Positions 1 through 7,751 are shown, counted from the first letter of the stretch. The stretch: DNA of 10,236 nucleotides from an uncultured Clostridium sp. (GCA_947246775.1 CAMXTM010000051.1:1-10236); one strand, 5' to 3'. Notes: generated from the sequence alone by a model not told the origin. Translations and numbers: made by a program.

Positions 1-550
1 GGCAAACAATATTGATAAATTTTTGCCTACTATCTTGTCAAGATGTGTTGTAGTAAAGTTACGTCCTATTGCTACAAAAACAATAGAGCAATATCTTTTA
101 GACAAGCATTTAGTAGAAAAAGAAAAAGCTGGTGTTTTTGCAGAATATGCACAGGGTAGTATTGGCAAGGCAATTGAAATTGCAACTTCTGAAACATTTT
201 ATAGCATGAGGGAAGATATTATACAAAAATTACTTTCCATTGACAAAAAAAATTTAGCAGAAGTGCTTTCTATGGCAAAAGAATTAGAAGTATACAAACA
301 AAATCAACAGTTTTTAGATTTGATGTATTTATGGTATAGAGATTTGCTTGTATATCTTAAGTGTAATGATGTAAATTATATTATACAAAAAGACCAATTA
401 AAAAATATTATTGCTCATGCGAAACAGCAGAGCGAATGGAGTATTTTAAAAAAAACAAAGGCAATTTGGCAAGCAAAACAACAGTTAAATGTAAACAGCA
501 ATTTTCAACTTACAATGGAAGTGATGTTGATGAAATTGAAGGAGGACTGA
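1..550 (+). CDS. holB: DNA polymerase III subunit delta' (HolB), C-terminal part, cut by window start
   Basis: This is the 3' part of the gene for clamp-loader subunit delta', which helps load the beta sliding clamp onto DNA. The frame is open from base 2, so the true start lies outside the window; a TTG at 23 is internal. About 182 residues are visible. The segment beginning NNIDKFLPTILSRC carries the SRC motif (sensor 1 region) typical of clamp-loader AAA+ subunits. The rest is a helical region consistent with the lid and collar domains. The TGA stop is one base before the ricT start, and the ricT Shine-Dalgarno GGAGG lies inside the last codons, suggesting translational coupling. Identity rests on the SRC motif plus the neighbour ricT, which follows holB in many Firmicutes. 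The ATP-binding part cannot be judged. Confidence 0.88.
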   Translation, partial: ANNIDKFLPTILSRCVVVKLRPIATKTIEQYLLDKHLVEKEKAGVFAEYAQGSIGKAIEIATSETFYSMREDIIQKLLSIDKKNLAEVLSMAKELEVYKQNQQFLDLMYLWYRDLLVYLKCNDVNYIIQKDQLKNIIAHAKQQSEWSILKKTKAIWQAKQQLNVNSNFQLTMEVMLMKLKED

Positions 551-551
551 C

Positions 552-1418
552 ATGGTAGAAATTGTAGGAATCCGTTTTAAAAAAGCAGGCAAAATGTACT
601 ATTTTGACCCTGACGGATTGGATTTAAAAAGAGATGATTATGTTATTGTAGAAACAGCACGTGGCATTGAATGTGGCACAGTTACAAAAGAAAATACCTT
701 TGTAACAGATGACAGCATTGTGCCACCACTAAAAGCAGTACACAGAAAAGCAACAGAAGAAGATTTAGCACTAGTAGAAAAAAACAAAGTGAGAGAAAAA
801 GAAGCATTTGACATTTGTTTAGAAAAAATCGCACAGCATGGTCTGGATATGAAGTTAATTGACGCAGAAATTACATTTGACCAAATTAAACTGATATTTT
901 ATTTCACTTCTGATGGTAGAGTAGATTTTCGTGAATTAGTAAAAGAACTTGCTGCTATCTTTAGAATGAGAATTGAATTGCGTCAAATTGGAGTAAGAGA
1001 TGAAGCAAAAATGAGGAATGGTATTGGTATTTGTGGTAGACCACTTTGTTGTGCTACATTTTTAGGAGATTTTCAGCCTGTTTCCATTAAAATGGCAAAA
1101 GAGCAAAGTTTGTCCTTAAACCCTACTAAAATATCAGGTATTTGTGGCAGACTAATGTGCTGCTTAAAATATGAAGAAGATGTTTATGAGGAATTAAACA
1201 AAAAATTGCCAAATGTAGGAGATACCATTTCTACAGTAGATGGTACTGGAGAAATTCTATCTACTAATGTACTTATGCAAATGGTAAAAGCAGCCGTTAG
1301 AAAAAAAGAAAACGACCCACCAACAATTGGCTTTTACCATTTAGATGAAATTACAGTCATAAAACAAAAAAGACCCAAAAAAAACAAACTGACTGTGGAG
1401 GAAATCTATGAAGAATGA
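552..1418 (+). CDS. ricT: PSP1-domain protein RicT (YaaT), Fe-S regulatory partner of RNase Y
   Basis: This 288-residue protein matches the RicT/YaaT family (B. subtilis about 275 aa). In B. subtilis, RicT with RicA and RicF forms a complex that binds [4Fe-4S] clusters, acts with RNase Y in mRNA maturation, and affects sporulation, competence and biofilm. The sequence shows the PSP1 hallmark: two cysteine clusters, GICGRPLCC (C161, C166, C167) and GICGRLMCC (C198, C203, C204). All the cysteines expected for cluster ligation are present. A lysine-rich tail follows residue 270. The start is set by GGAGG at 541-545, inside holB. The last 11 bases overlap trmN6. Whether RicA and RicF exist in this organism cannot be seen here. 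Confidence 0.95.
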   Translation: MVEIVGIRFKKAGKMYYFDPDGLDLKRDDYVIVETARGIECGTVTKENTFVTDDSIVPPLKAVHRKATEEDLALVEKNKVREKEAFDICLEKIAQHGLDMKLIDAEITFDQIKLIFYFTSDGRVDFRELVKELAAIFRMRIELRQIGVRDEAKMRNGIGICGRPLCCATFLGDFQPVSIKMAKEQSLSLNPTKISGICGRLMCCLKYEEDVYEELNKKLPNVGDTISTVDGTGEILSTNVLMQMVKAAVRKKENDPPTIGFYHLDEITVIKQKRPKKNKLTVEEIYEE

Positions 1419-2151
1419 GGTAGAAATTAAACAAGAGGAAAGGATAGACGACCTTCACAGAAATGGTTATTTCCTTATCCAAAATCCTAAAATGTTTTGT
1501 TTTGGTATTGATGCGGTATTACTTAGTGGTTTTGCTCAGGTCAAAAAAGGGGAAAAGGTTATAGATTTAGGCACAGGAACAGGTGTCATTCCCATCTTAT
1601 TAGAAGCAAAAACACAGGGAAAACACTTTACAGGCATAGAAATCCAAAAACAAAGTGTAGAAATGGCAAAAAGAAGTGTCAAGTTGAATGGTTTAGAAAG
1701 TAAAATTACGATTGACGAGGGAGATATTAAACAAGCAGCAGAAAGGTATGGCGCTTCTACCTTTGATGTTGTGACATCTAATCCGCCTTATATGAACAGT
1801 GGGGGCGGTTTAAAAAATGATTTTGAAGCAAAGGCAATCGCTCGTCATGAAATATTGTGCAATTTAGAAGATGTGATATACAATGCTGCTAAACTGCTCA
1901 AAACAGGTGGTCGATTTTATATGGTACACAAACCACACAGACTAGCAGATATTATTGTAACTATGAGACAATATCATTTAGAGCCAAAAAGACTGCGCTT
2001 TGTACACTCTTATGCAGACAAAGAACCTTCTCTTTTACTGATAGAGGGCAGCCGAAACGGCAAACCTATGATAAAAGTAGAGTCACCACTTGTCATTTAT
2101 CAAAATAATGGAGATTATACACAAGAAATCAAAAAAATATATTATGATTAA
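1408..2151 (+). CDS. trmN6: tRNA1(Val) (adenine(37)-N6)-methyltransferase, TrmN6/YabB family
   Basis: This is a 247-residue SAM-dependent methyltransferase of the YabB/YfiC (TrmN6) family, expected to make m6A at position 37 of tRNA-Val. Visible motifs are FGIDAVLLSGF (32-42, family signature), the SAM-binding motif VIDLGTGTGV (51-60), acidic IEI (77-79), and the catalytic NPPY (125-128) of amino-N methyltransferases. Length is normal. The gene begins inside ricT with an 11-base overlap; GGAGGA at 1397-1402 supports ATG 1408. In Bacillus, yabA lies between ricT and yabB and yazA between yabB and rsmI; both are missing here. The exact tRNA target is inferred from the family, and other N6-adenine RNA targets are possible. 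Confidence 0.88.
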   Translation: MKNEVEIKQEERIDDLHRNGYFLIQNPKMFCFGIDAVLLSGFAQVKKGEKVIDLGTGTGVIPILLEAKTQGKHFTGIEIQKQSVEMAKRSVKLNGLESKITIDEGDIKQAAERYGASTFDVVTSNPPYMNSGGGLKNDFEAKAIARHEILCNLEDVIYNAAKLLKTGGRFYMVHKPHRLADIIVTMRQYHLEPKRLRFVHSYADKEPSLLLIEGSRNGKPMIKVESPLVIYQNNGDYTQEIKKIYYD

Positions 2152-2164
2152 AGGAGCAAAATAA

Positions 2165-2905
2165 ATGTCTGGAACACTATACCTATGCGGTACACCCATA
2201 GGAAATTTAGAAGACATCAGTTATAGAGTCATTGAACTGCTAAAAACAGTAGACATGATTGCAGCAGAAGACACAAGACACACATTGCATTTATTAAATC
2301 ATTTTGAAATTCACAAACCCCTGACTAGCTACCATGAACACAACAAACAGGCTAAAGGATTACAGTTGATTGAAAAATTACAGCAAGGCAGTAACATTGC
2401 ACTGGTGACTGATGCAGGTATGCCTGGTATTTCTGACCCTGGAGCAGATTTAGTTAAACTTTGTTATAAAAATGATATTGTAGTAACTGTAGTACCTGGT
2501 GCATCTGCTTGTATTATTGCATTGGTGCTTTCTGGATTGGACACTCGCCGTTTTGTATTTGAGGGCTTTTTGCCTGCTGACAAAAAAGAACGTCGTATGG
2601 TATTGCAATCGCTATCAAAGGAACACCGCACAATGCTATTATATGAAGCACCACACAGACTACTACACACATTGCAAGAGCTTTCTGAAACACTTGGAGA
2701 AGATAGAATTGCAGTGACGATGCGAGAACTTACCAAAAAGTACGAACAAAGAAAAAAAGATACTCTAAAAGGTCACATCGCTTATTATACAGAATGTACG
2801 CCAAAAGGAGAATTTGTCATTGCAATAGAAGGTCTTTCTTTTGCACAGCAAAAAAAAGACGAACAACAAAACTATCAACTTATATCTATTGAACAACATA
2901 TGTAA
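2165..2905 (+). CDS. rsmI: 16S rRNA (cytidine(1402)-2'-O)-methyltransferase RsmI, ended early by an in-frame TAA
   Basis: RsmI adds the 2'-O-methyl group to C1402 in the ribosomal P site. The tetrapyrrole-methylase-type fold is complete: TPIGNL (10-15), EDTRHT (35-40), SYHEHN (55-60), VTDAGMPGISDPG (81-93), VPGASA (110-115), YEAPHR, and a KGEFVIAIEG strand near the end of the catalytic part. The frame stops at TAA 2903-2905 after 246 residues. The same frame continues without a shift to 3019 and encodes the usual C-terminal helical tail (see next entry); read through, it would span 285 sense-or-stop codons, near the usual length of about 280-290. The SAM-binding core should fold, but activity without the tail is uncertain. 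SD AAGGAG lies at 2151-2156, 8 bases before ATG. Confidence 0.9.
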   Translation: MSGTLYLCGTPIGNLEDISYRVIELLKTVDMIAAEDTRHTLHLLNHFEIHKPLTSYHEHNKQAKGLQLIEKLQQGSNIALVTDAGMPGISDPGADLVKLCYKNDIVVTVVPGASACIIALVLSGLDTRRFVFEGFLPADKKERRMVLQSLSKEHRTMLLYEAPHRLLHTLQELSETLGEDRIAVTMRELTKKYEQRKKDTLKGHIAYYTECTPKGEFVIAIEGLSFAQQKKDEQQNYQLISIEQHM

Positions 2906-3019
2906 CTATATTTACAGCAGTGCATACCAGAAAAAGAAGCAATGAAACAAGTTGCAAAAGATAGAGGCGTTTCCAAAAGAGAAATTTATGCCTATTACCA
3001 TAAAAATAAGGAGCAATAA
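2906..3019 (+). pseudogene. Detached C-terminal helical tail of RsmI after an in-frame stop
   Basis: This is not an independent gene. It reads in the same frame as rsmI directly after the TAA and encodes 37 residues ending at TAA 3017-3019. The segment KEAMKQVAKDRGVSKREIY is the conserved C-terminal signature of RsmI (pattern: keA-k-vAkdrg-sKReiY). Because the signature is intact on both sides of the stop, the stop is either a recent nonsense mutation, a sequencing error, or a readthrough site. The only internal ATG (2942) has no clear ribosome binding site. The end of this piece contains AAGGAG (3008-3013), which serves as the SD for the next gene. Confidence 0.75.
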
Positions 3020-3021
3020 AA

Positions 3022-3516
3022 ATGGAAAATGTAGAACAAAAAGTATATGAAATATTAAAAGAATTAAATGTAGATTACATAAAATATGAGCATGAACCTT
3101 TATATACCATTGAGGCTGCAAAGGATTTAGATGAAAAAATGGGCTTTGCTATCTGCAAAAACTTATTTTTGTCTTCAAGACATCAAACAGAATTTTTTTT
3201 ACTGTTTATGGATAGCAGTAAAAAATTTAATACAGGTAAAGTGTCAAAACAGTTGAGTGTGCCACGCATGACTTTTGCAGGTGAAGAACCTATGTGGCAG
3301 TTTTTAAAAATTCACCCTGGCGCAGTAAGTCCTTTGGGATTACTTTTTGATACTGAAAAAAAAGTACAGTTTTTAATAGATGAAGATGTGCTTTCTATGG
3401 AAAAAGTGGCAATGCACCCTTGTGTCAATACTGCTACAGTGGCAGTTTCTACAAGTGATTTTTTAGAAAAAATATTGCCTGCTTCTGGGCATACTTATAA
3501 AGTGGTGACAGTCTAA
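3022..3516 (+). CDS. YbaK/ProXp-ala-type aminoacyl-tRNA deacylase
   Basis: This 164-residue cytoplasmic protein has the fold features of the free-standing editing domains (YbaK, ProXp-ala, PrdX) that hydrolyse mischarged tRNA-Pro. Visible marks are K46 in CKNLFL, where the family has its key lysine; the GxxxP loop as G100-P104 in HPGAVSPLGL; and HPCVNTATV (132-140) near the C-terminus. The HPGAVSPLGL and HPC-N-ATV pattern fits ProXp-ala/PrdX (Ala-tRNA-Pro clearing) better than classical YbaK (Cys-tRNA-Pro), but substrate choice is inferred. Start ATG 3022 follows AAGGAG by 8 bases. The stop overlaps the next ATG as TAATG, so translation is probably coupled to the decarboxylase gene. Confidence 0.85.
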   Translation: MENVEQKVYEILKELNVDYIKYEHEPLYTIEAAKDLDEKMGFAICKNLFLSSRHQTEFFLLFMDSSKKFNTGKVSKQLSVPRMTFAGEEPMWQFLKIHPGAVSPLGLLFDTEKKVQFLIDEDVLSMEKVAMHPCVNTATVAVSTSDFLEKILPASGHTYKVVTV

Positions 3517-4910
3517 TGGAACAACTTTGGCAAGCACTCAAACACTATGCACAACAACAGCACTATCCCTTTTATATGCCTGGACACAAAGGCGGTAGAT
3601 TGGGCGCTTTTTCTGAACTATTCGCTCAAGACATTACGGAAATCAGTGGTTTTGACAATTTACACCAGCCAGATGGCATGATATTGCAGTCACAACAGCG
3701 ATGTGCGGCGCTGTTTGGAGCAGAAGAAAGTTTTTATTTGGTAAATGGCTCTACAAGCGGCATTTTAGCTGCAATTCTTGCAGTTTGCGGTAATGGTGAT
3801 GAAATTGCTGTTGCTAGAAATTGTCATAAAAGTGTTTATAGTGCGCTTGTGCTTTCAGGCGCAAAACCCACTTATTTTATGCCAGAAACCTTAGCGAACT
3901 ATGATTTTTTAGGAAGTGTTTTATTGGAGCAAGTGCAAAATGCTGTGACAGAAAATACAAAGGCTGTCATTCTGACAAGCCCTACCTATGAGGGTATTAC
4001 CTCAGATATTGCTACTATTAGCGATTTTTTGCATAAAAAGGGCATCATATTGATTGTAGACGAAGCGCATGGCAGCCATATGAAATTTCATGATTTTTTT
4101 CCAAAAACAGCACTCGAGCAGGGCGCAGATATTGTGATACAAAGTTTGCATAAAACTTTGCCTTGTCCTACTCAAACAGCGGTACTCCATGTACAGAGTG
4201 ATAGAGTGGATAGAAAAAGGTTAAAACAATCCCTTTCTATGGTACAAACTTCTAGCCCATCTTATTTGTTTTTAGCGGCAATCGATTATTGCTGTGATTG
4301 GCTGCAAAAAGAGGGAAAAAAAGCCTTTGAAGATTATGTAAAAAAACTAAACTGGTTTTATGCACAAGCAAAGCAATGGAAAAACATTACTTTGCTTCAA
4401 AAAGCAGGTTTTGATAGAGATTTCTCAAAATTAGTATTACAATTAGGACAAATAGAGATGACAGGTGTACAATTAAATGATATACTAATACAAAGGTATT
4501 CTATTGAGCTAGAAATGGGAAGTTTGCACTATGCAATTGCCATGACAAGCCCCGCTGATACTGAAAAAGGATTGCGTATGCTTTCAGATGCGATTACAGA
4601 GATTGATGCACAAATAGATAGCAATGCAATCGTACAAAATACAGACTATGTCAAAAATACATTGCCCATTGTGAAGTATTCTCCTAGACAAGCATATTGG
4701 GCGCAGAAAAAAGAAAAGCTTCTTTTCAAAAGTACAGGAGAAATTTGTGGAGAATTTGTCATACCTTATCCTCCTGGTATTCCAATATTAGCACCAGGCG
4801 AATTGATTACAAAACAAAAAATACAACAGATTACCGTTTTAAAAAAAGCAAATGTTTTATTTGTCGGCTGTCATGACAGCACACTCCATACCATAGATGT
4901 CATACAATAA
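3516..4910 (+). CDS. Orn/Lys/Arg decarboxylase-family PLP enzyme (YaaO/SpeA-like)
   Basis: This 464-residue fold-type I PLP enzyme belongs to the Orn/Lys/Arg decarboxylase family, close in size to B. subtilis YaaO (about 480). The motifs run in family order: FYMPGHKGG (19-27), GFDNLH (45-50), LVNGSTSG (75-82), NCHKS (102-106), SPTYEG (155-160), VDEAHGSH (181-188, with Asp182 for the pyridine nitrogen), SLHKTL with PLP-binding Lys213, and YPPGIP (418-423) in the C-terminal domain. There is no N-terminal wing domain, unlike inducible enterobacterial decarboxylases. It probably decarboxylates arginine or lysine in polyamine supply; the substrate cannot be read from motifs. In Bacillus, yaaO also lies near the tmk-holB cluster, so the placement is conserved in spirit. 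Start ATG 3516 overlaps the previous stop; GGTGA at 3504-3508 is a weak SD. Confidence 0.9.
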   Translation: MEQLWQALKHYAQQQHYPFYMPGHKGGRLGAFSELFAQDITEISGFDNLHQPDGMILQSQQRCAALFGAEESFYLVNGSTSGILAAILAVCGNGDEIAVARNCHKSVYSALVLSGAKPTYFMPETLANYDFLGSVLLEQVQNAVTENTKAVILTSPTYEGITSDIATISDFLHKKGIILIVDEAHGSHMKFHDFFPKTALEQGADIVIQSLHKTLPCPTQTAVLHVQSDRVDRKRLKQSLSMVQTSSPSYLFLAAIDYCCDWLQKEGKKAFEDYVKKLNWFYAQAKQWKNITLLQKAGFDRDFSKLVLQLGQIEMTGVQLNDILIQRYSIELEMGSLHYAIAMTSPADTEKGLRMLSDAITEIDAQIDSNAIVQNTDYVKNTLPIVKYSPRQAYWAQKKEKLLFKSTGEICGEFVIPYPPGIPILAPGELITKQKIQQITVLKKANVLFVGCHDSTLHTIDVIQ

Positions 4911-4926
4911 AAGGTGGTGAAATAAT

Positions 4927-5316
4927 ATGAAAGATTTTTTTGGTACATTAACAATCTCTGACTGGATTTTTGCAGCAGTTATTGCTTATTTTATCACACA
5001 TATTCTATTGCGTATTAACGATTTTAAAAAGAGCATAAAAATAATCAAACACAGACAAATGATTTCTATGGATTATAGAGTTGTAGATGTAGAAAAACTT
5101 TTGGCAAAATGTCACGAATTGTTCCCTATTGATACCGTTTATTTTAAAGGTACTGCATTTCATAGTGGTATGCGTGTTAGAATTACAACCATACAGCAAA
5201 AGGTGTTTGAGGGAGAAATTATAGGAAAAAGCAAAATGGATTTGCTTTGCATTAAGACACAAACACAAATTATTGCGCATGACTTGGATAAAATAGAACA
5301 AATGGAGCAGCTATAA
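4927..5316 (+). CDS. Hypothetical membrane-anchored small protein
   Basis: I do not recognise this 129-residue protein. One hydrophobic helix (about residues 10-28, SDWIFAAVIAYFITHILL) is followed by the basic stretch NDFKKSIKIIKHRQ, so the bulk should be cytoplasmic by the positive-inside rule. Residues 45-75 look helical. Residues 78-129 alternate short strands with glycines (GMRVRITT, FEGEIIGKSKMDLLCI, IIAHDLDKIEQM), resembling a small beta-barrel; that is a guess from pattern only. It follows the decarboxylase by 16 bases, with a GGTGGTG-type SD before ATG 4927, and ends just before the rnpB promoter. Steady codon use and the operon position support a real gene. No catalytic motif is visible. 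Confidence 0.7.
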   Translation: MKDFFGTLTISDWIFAAVIAYFITHILLRINDFKKSIKIIKHRQMISMDYRVVDVEKLLAKCHELFPIDTVYFKGTAFHSGMRVRITTIQQKVFEGEIIGKSKMDLLCIKTQTQIIAHDLDKIEQMEQL

Positions 5317-5321
5317 AAGAA

Positions 5322-5351
5322 TTGACAAGTATATATTTTTTCAATTATAAT
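5322..5351 (+). promoter_or_regulatory. Consensus sigma-A promoter for rnpB
   Basis: The -35 box TTGACA (5322-5327) and the -10 box TATAAT (5346-5351) are both perfect, with an 18-base spacer rich in T and A. The predicted start, 7 bases past the -10, falls at about 5358, exactly where the P1 helix of RNase P RNA begins. No terminator is seen between the upstream gene (stop at 5316) and this promoter, so operon readthrough into rnpB is possible. Confidence 0.88.
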
Positions 5352-5357
5352 AAAACA

Positions 5358-5692
5358 GAGTAAGTTGAATGGTCGCACTTTTGTAAAAAAGTGAGGAAAG
5401 TCCGGGCTTCACAGAGCAAGGTGCCAGTTAACGACTGGTGGAGGTGACTCTAAGGAAAGTGCAACAGAAATAAACCGCCTATTTTAAAATAGGTAAGGGT
5501 GGAAAGGTAAGGTAAGAGCTTACCGCTTTACTGGTAACAGCAAAGGCTATGTAAACCCCACTTGAAGCAAGGCGAAAGGAACAAAAAAAGAATGGCTCGT
5601 TCTGTTCCGCAAAAAAGCCGCATGATGATACTGGTGACAGTATACCAAGATAGATGACCATTCACGACAGAACCCGGCTTATAGACTTGCTC
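5358..5692 (+). ncRNA. rnpB: RNase P RNA, type A
   Basis: This is the catalytic RNA that trims the 5' leader from precursor tRNAs. Conserved blocks are GAGGAAAGTCCGGGC (5393-5407) and ACAGAACCCGGCTTAT (5667-5682), which form P4. Helices traced by eye: P1 gagtaagt (5358-5365) with acttgctc (5685-5692); P2 gaatggtc (5367-5374) with gaccattc (5656-5663); P3 as a short hairpin (5377-5393); P16 ggaaca (5578-5583) with tgttcc (5603-5608); P17 with loop GCTC (5595-5598) pairing to GAGC (5414-5417) as P6, which marks type A; and P18 (5628-5643) with a GTGA tetraloop. L14 also has a GTAA loop. At about 335 nt it is compact. The 3' side of L15 reads GCAAAAAA, where type A RNAs usually carry GGU. Confidence 0.96.
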
Positions 5693-5697
5693 AAAGC

Positions 5698-5725
5698 AAA
5701 AGCTCAGCATATGCTGAGCTTTTTT
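5698..5725 (+). terminator. Rho-independent terminator of rnpB
   Basis: A perfect inverted repeat, agctcagcat/atgctgagct (5701-5720), extended by A-T pairs, is followed by a run of six T (5720-5725). It lies 6 bases past the end of P1. On the opposite strand it lies about 17 bases beyond the chemoreceptor stop, with only an interrupted T-run (TTTTGCTTT), so it may work weakly in both directions between the two convergent genes. Confidence 0.92.
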
Positions 5726-5741
5726 ATATACATTCTTGCCT

Positions 5742-7751
5742 TTAAGAAAGTTTAAATTTCTTGATTTCTTGTTCCATTATTTTTGCCTGTTGTGAAAGGA
5801 CACTAACAGAAGCAGAACTCTCTTCTGCAGAAGCAGAATTTGTTTGTACAACAGAGGAAATTTGGTCAATTCCAATTGTAATCTGAGCAATCGCATTAGA
5901 TTGTTCTGTTGTCATTTTTGAAATCTCATCAAGTTCTTTAATAATTGAATTTGCACCTTCAACAACTTCATTCATCGCTCTAGCAGCAGCATGGGCAATT
6001 TTTGTACTATCTGCAACTGCATCTATGGTCTGTACAATCAGTTGTGTTGTATTTTTAGCTGCTTCTGCACTTTTTCCTGCAAGATTTCTTACTTCATCTG
6101 CAACAACAGCAAAACCTTTTCCCGCTGTGCCTGCACGAGCTGCCTCTACTGCTGCATTTAAAGCAAGTATATTCGTTTGAAAAGCAATATCTTCAATGGT
6201 TTTAATAATCGCATTGATTTGGGAAGAAAACTCATTGATGTGCTGTATCGAATGTAGCACTTCTTGCATTTTTTGGTCACTAATCGCAATATGTTCTCCT
6301 ACAGAAATAATTTGTTGATTTGCATTTTCTGTTCTTTGTGCGCTGACTTCAACATGTTGTGAAACATCACTAAGAGAAGCAGAAAGTTGTTCTACTGCGC
6401 TTGCCTGTTCTGTAGCACCTTGTGCCAATGCTAAAGCATTGTCTGACATGTGCATAGAGTTTTCTAGCACTTTACTGGAAGATACTGCAACATGTTCTAA
6501 GGTACTTCTTAAATTTGTCTTGATTTTTAAAAGAGAATCCTTAATTTTATAAAACTCACCTGCATAATCATTTTCTAAAGTAAATACAAGGTCTCCTACT
6601 GAAATTCGTGTTAATACACTTGCAATTTCATCAATATAAATAATATATTTTTTAAGCTGTTCCACTGTTTTAGAAAAGGCAACCGAAACTTCGCCTATTT
6701 CATCAGAGGAACGGGAAGTCAATTCTACATTTAAATTGCCATCTGCAATAGAATGTGCTGCATTTCTTAATGATATAAGTGGTTTTATCATTTGTTTAGA
6801 AAGAATAAATACGCAAATAGCCATAATAACTAAACTAAACATAAAAGCACCAGCAATTTCTTTTTTGACATTGTGATAGGTTGTCATAGCTTCTTTTTCT
6901 GGTAAACAAGTTAATACCATAAATCCTGTATCTCCAACTTCTGTTAACGTACCATAATATTCTGTATCATCAACATAAAAAGTATAGTCATCAAAGGTAG
7001 ATGAAGAAACTGCATTTTTAATTTCTGTTGAAAAATTCGTTTCTACAAAATTTAAATTGATATAGGTGCTATCGGGGTGATAAAGAATGGTTCCCTTTGG
7101 ACCGATGCAAACAAGAAAACCTGTTTCTCCAATTTCATATTCATTCATAATTTCTACAATGCGGTCAAGGCGAATATCAATTGCAGCTACACCAAGCACT
7201 TCACCAGAATTACTTTCTACAATCGGAGAGGCAATTGTTACGACTAACATACCTGTACTAATGTCAGTGTAAGGAGTTGTAATAATCGTTTCTTTATTCG
7301 TTGCTGCGGCGTACCAAGGTCTGGAAGCAATATCAAAATTAGGACCAGTCACATAGCCATCAGACATCATGAACTGCTCAGAGTCTACATCAGCGATAAA
7401 AACGGCTAGTACTGTATCGGAATCTATTTGCTGCTGTTTGTGCAACGCTTGTAACAAATGACCAAAAGAAGGTATATCAGCAAACGCAACATTAGGCAAT
7501 GCTTCTAAACACCCTTCTTCTATACAATAGTCTGAAGCAATGGTTTTTACTTTTGAAACATTTTGAGAAAAGAACTCATTGACTTGATTAGAAACTGCAA
7601 TACCATCAGAGGAGAGCTGGTCTATAATCAGTTGATGTGTTGAATTTCCTACGGAGCTAATGATAAACATACCAGTTAATAGAAACACAATTAAGTTTGG
7701 TAGTAATATCCCTCCAAGCATTTTGGTACGTAAACTAACGAATTTTCTCAT
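5742..7751 (-). CDS. Methyl-accepting chemotaxis protein with dCache sensor
   Basis: This chemoreceptor has 669 residues from the second ATG (7751), preferred because AAAGGG lies 9 bases upstream. An in-frame ATG at 7778 would add 9 residues but has no SD. Layout in the 669-residue numbering: membrane helix about 12-34; extracytoplasmic dCache domain about 35-295; second membrane helix about 299-320; HAMP about 320-375; a second HAMP-like GDL segment about 375-420; then the signalling coiled coil. The hairpin tip around 522-562 is intact ([34 protein letters not shown]). The sensor shows R144, W146, Y147, Y161, D163 and D192, matching the pattern of amino-acid-binding dCache domains. There is no CheR-docking pentapeptide at the C-terminus (ends FKLS). 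It should signal to CheA/CheW; the ligand is inferred, not shown. Confidence 0.93.
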   Translation of the reverse strand: MRKFVSLRTKMLGGILLPNLIVFLLTGMFIISSVGNSTHQLIIDQLSSDGIAVSNQVNEFFSQNVSKVKTIASDYCIEEGCLEALPNVAFADIPSFGHLLQALHKQQQIDSDTVLAVFIADVDSEQFMMSDGYVTGPNFDIASRPWYAAATNKETIITTPYTDISTGMLVVTIASPIVESNSGEVLGVAAIDIRLDRIVEIMNEYEIGETGFLVCIGPKGTILYHPDSTYINLNFVETNFSTEIKNAVSSSTFDDYTFYVDDTEYYGTLTEVGDTGFMVLTCLPEKEAMTTYHNVKKEIAGAFMFSLVIMAICVFILSKQMIKPLISLRNAAHSIADGNLNVELTSRSSDEIGEVSVAFSKTVEQLKKYIIYIDEIASVLTRISVGDLVFTLENDYAGEFYKIKDSLLKIKTNLRSTLEHVAVSSSKVLENSMHMSDNALALAQGATEQASAVEQLSASLSDVSQHVEVSAQRTENANQQIISVGEHIAISDQKMQEVLHSIQHINEFSSQINAIIKTIEDIAFQTNILALNAAVEAARAGTAGKGFAVVADEVRNLAGKSAEAAKNTTQLIVQTIDAVADSTKIAHAAARAMNEVVEGANSIIKELDEISKMTTEQSNAIAQITIGIDQISSVVQTNSASAEESSASVSVLSQQAKIMEQEIKKFKLS

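Noticed and set aside
2850..2857. Run of eight A in rsmI as a possible frameshift or slippage site explaining the early stop
   Set aside because: The sequence before the run, after the run and after the TAA is all RsmI in one frame, so no frameshift is needed.
2903..2905. TAA recoded as a sense codon genome-wide
   Set aside because: TAA ends trmN6, the deacylase, the decarboxylase, the chemoreceptor and serpin copy 1 at the expected family ends.
2464..3121. Open frames on the minus strand and in other plus frames across rsmI and the deacylase start (2464-2736, 2499-2717, 2912-3121)
   Set aside because: They lie opposite or inside well-recognised genes, have no SD sites, and encode low-complexity or Cys/Phe-rich products with no family resemblance.
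4867..4880. Perfect 14-base palindrome gctgtcatgacagc
   Set aside because: It lies inside the decarboxylase coding region near the C-terminus, is not followed by a T-run, and is not repeated elsewhere in the window; probably chance.
5479..5710. Two minus-strand 60-codon frames within the RNase P RNA
   Set aside because: The region is a structured RNA with all conserved rnpB blocks; the frames are chance openings with no ribosome binding sites.
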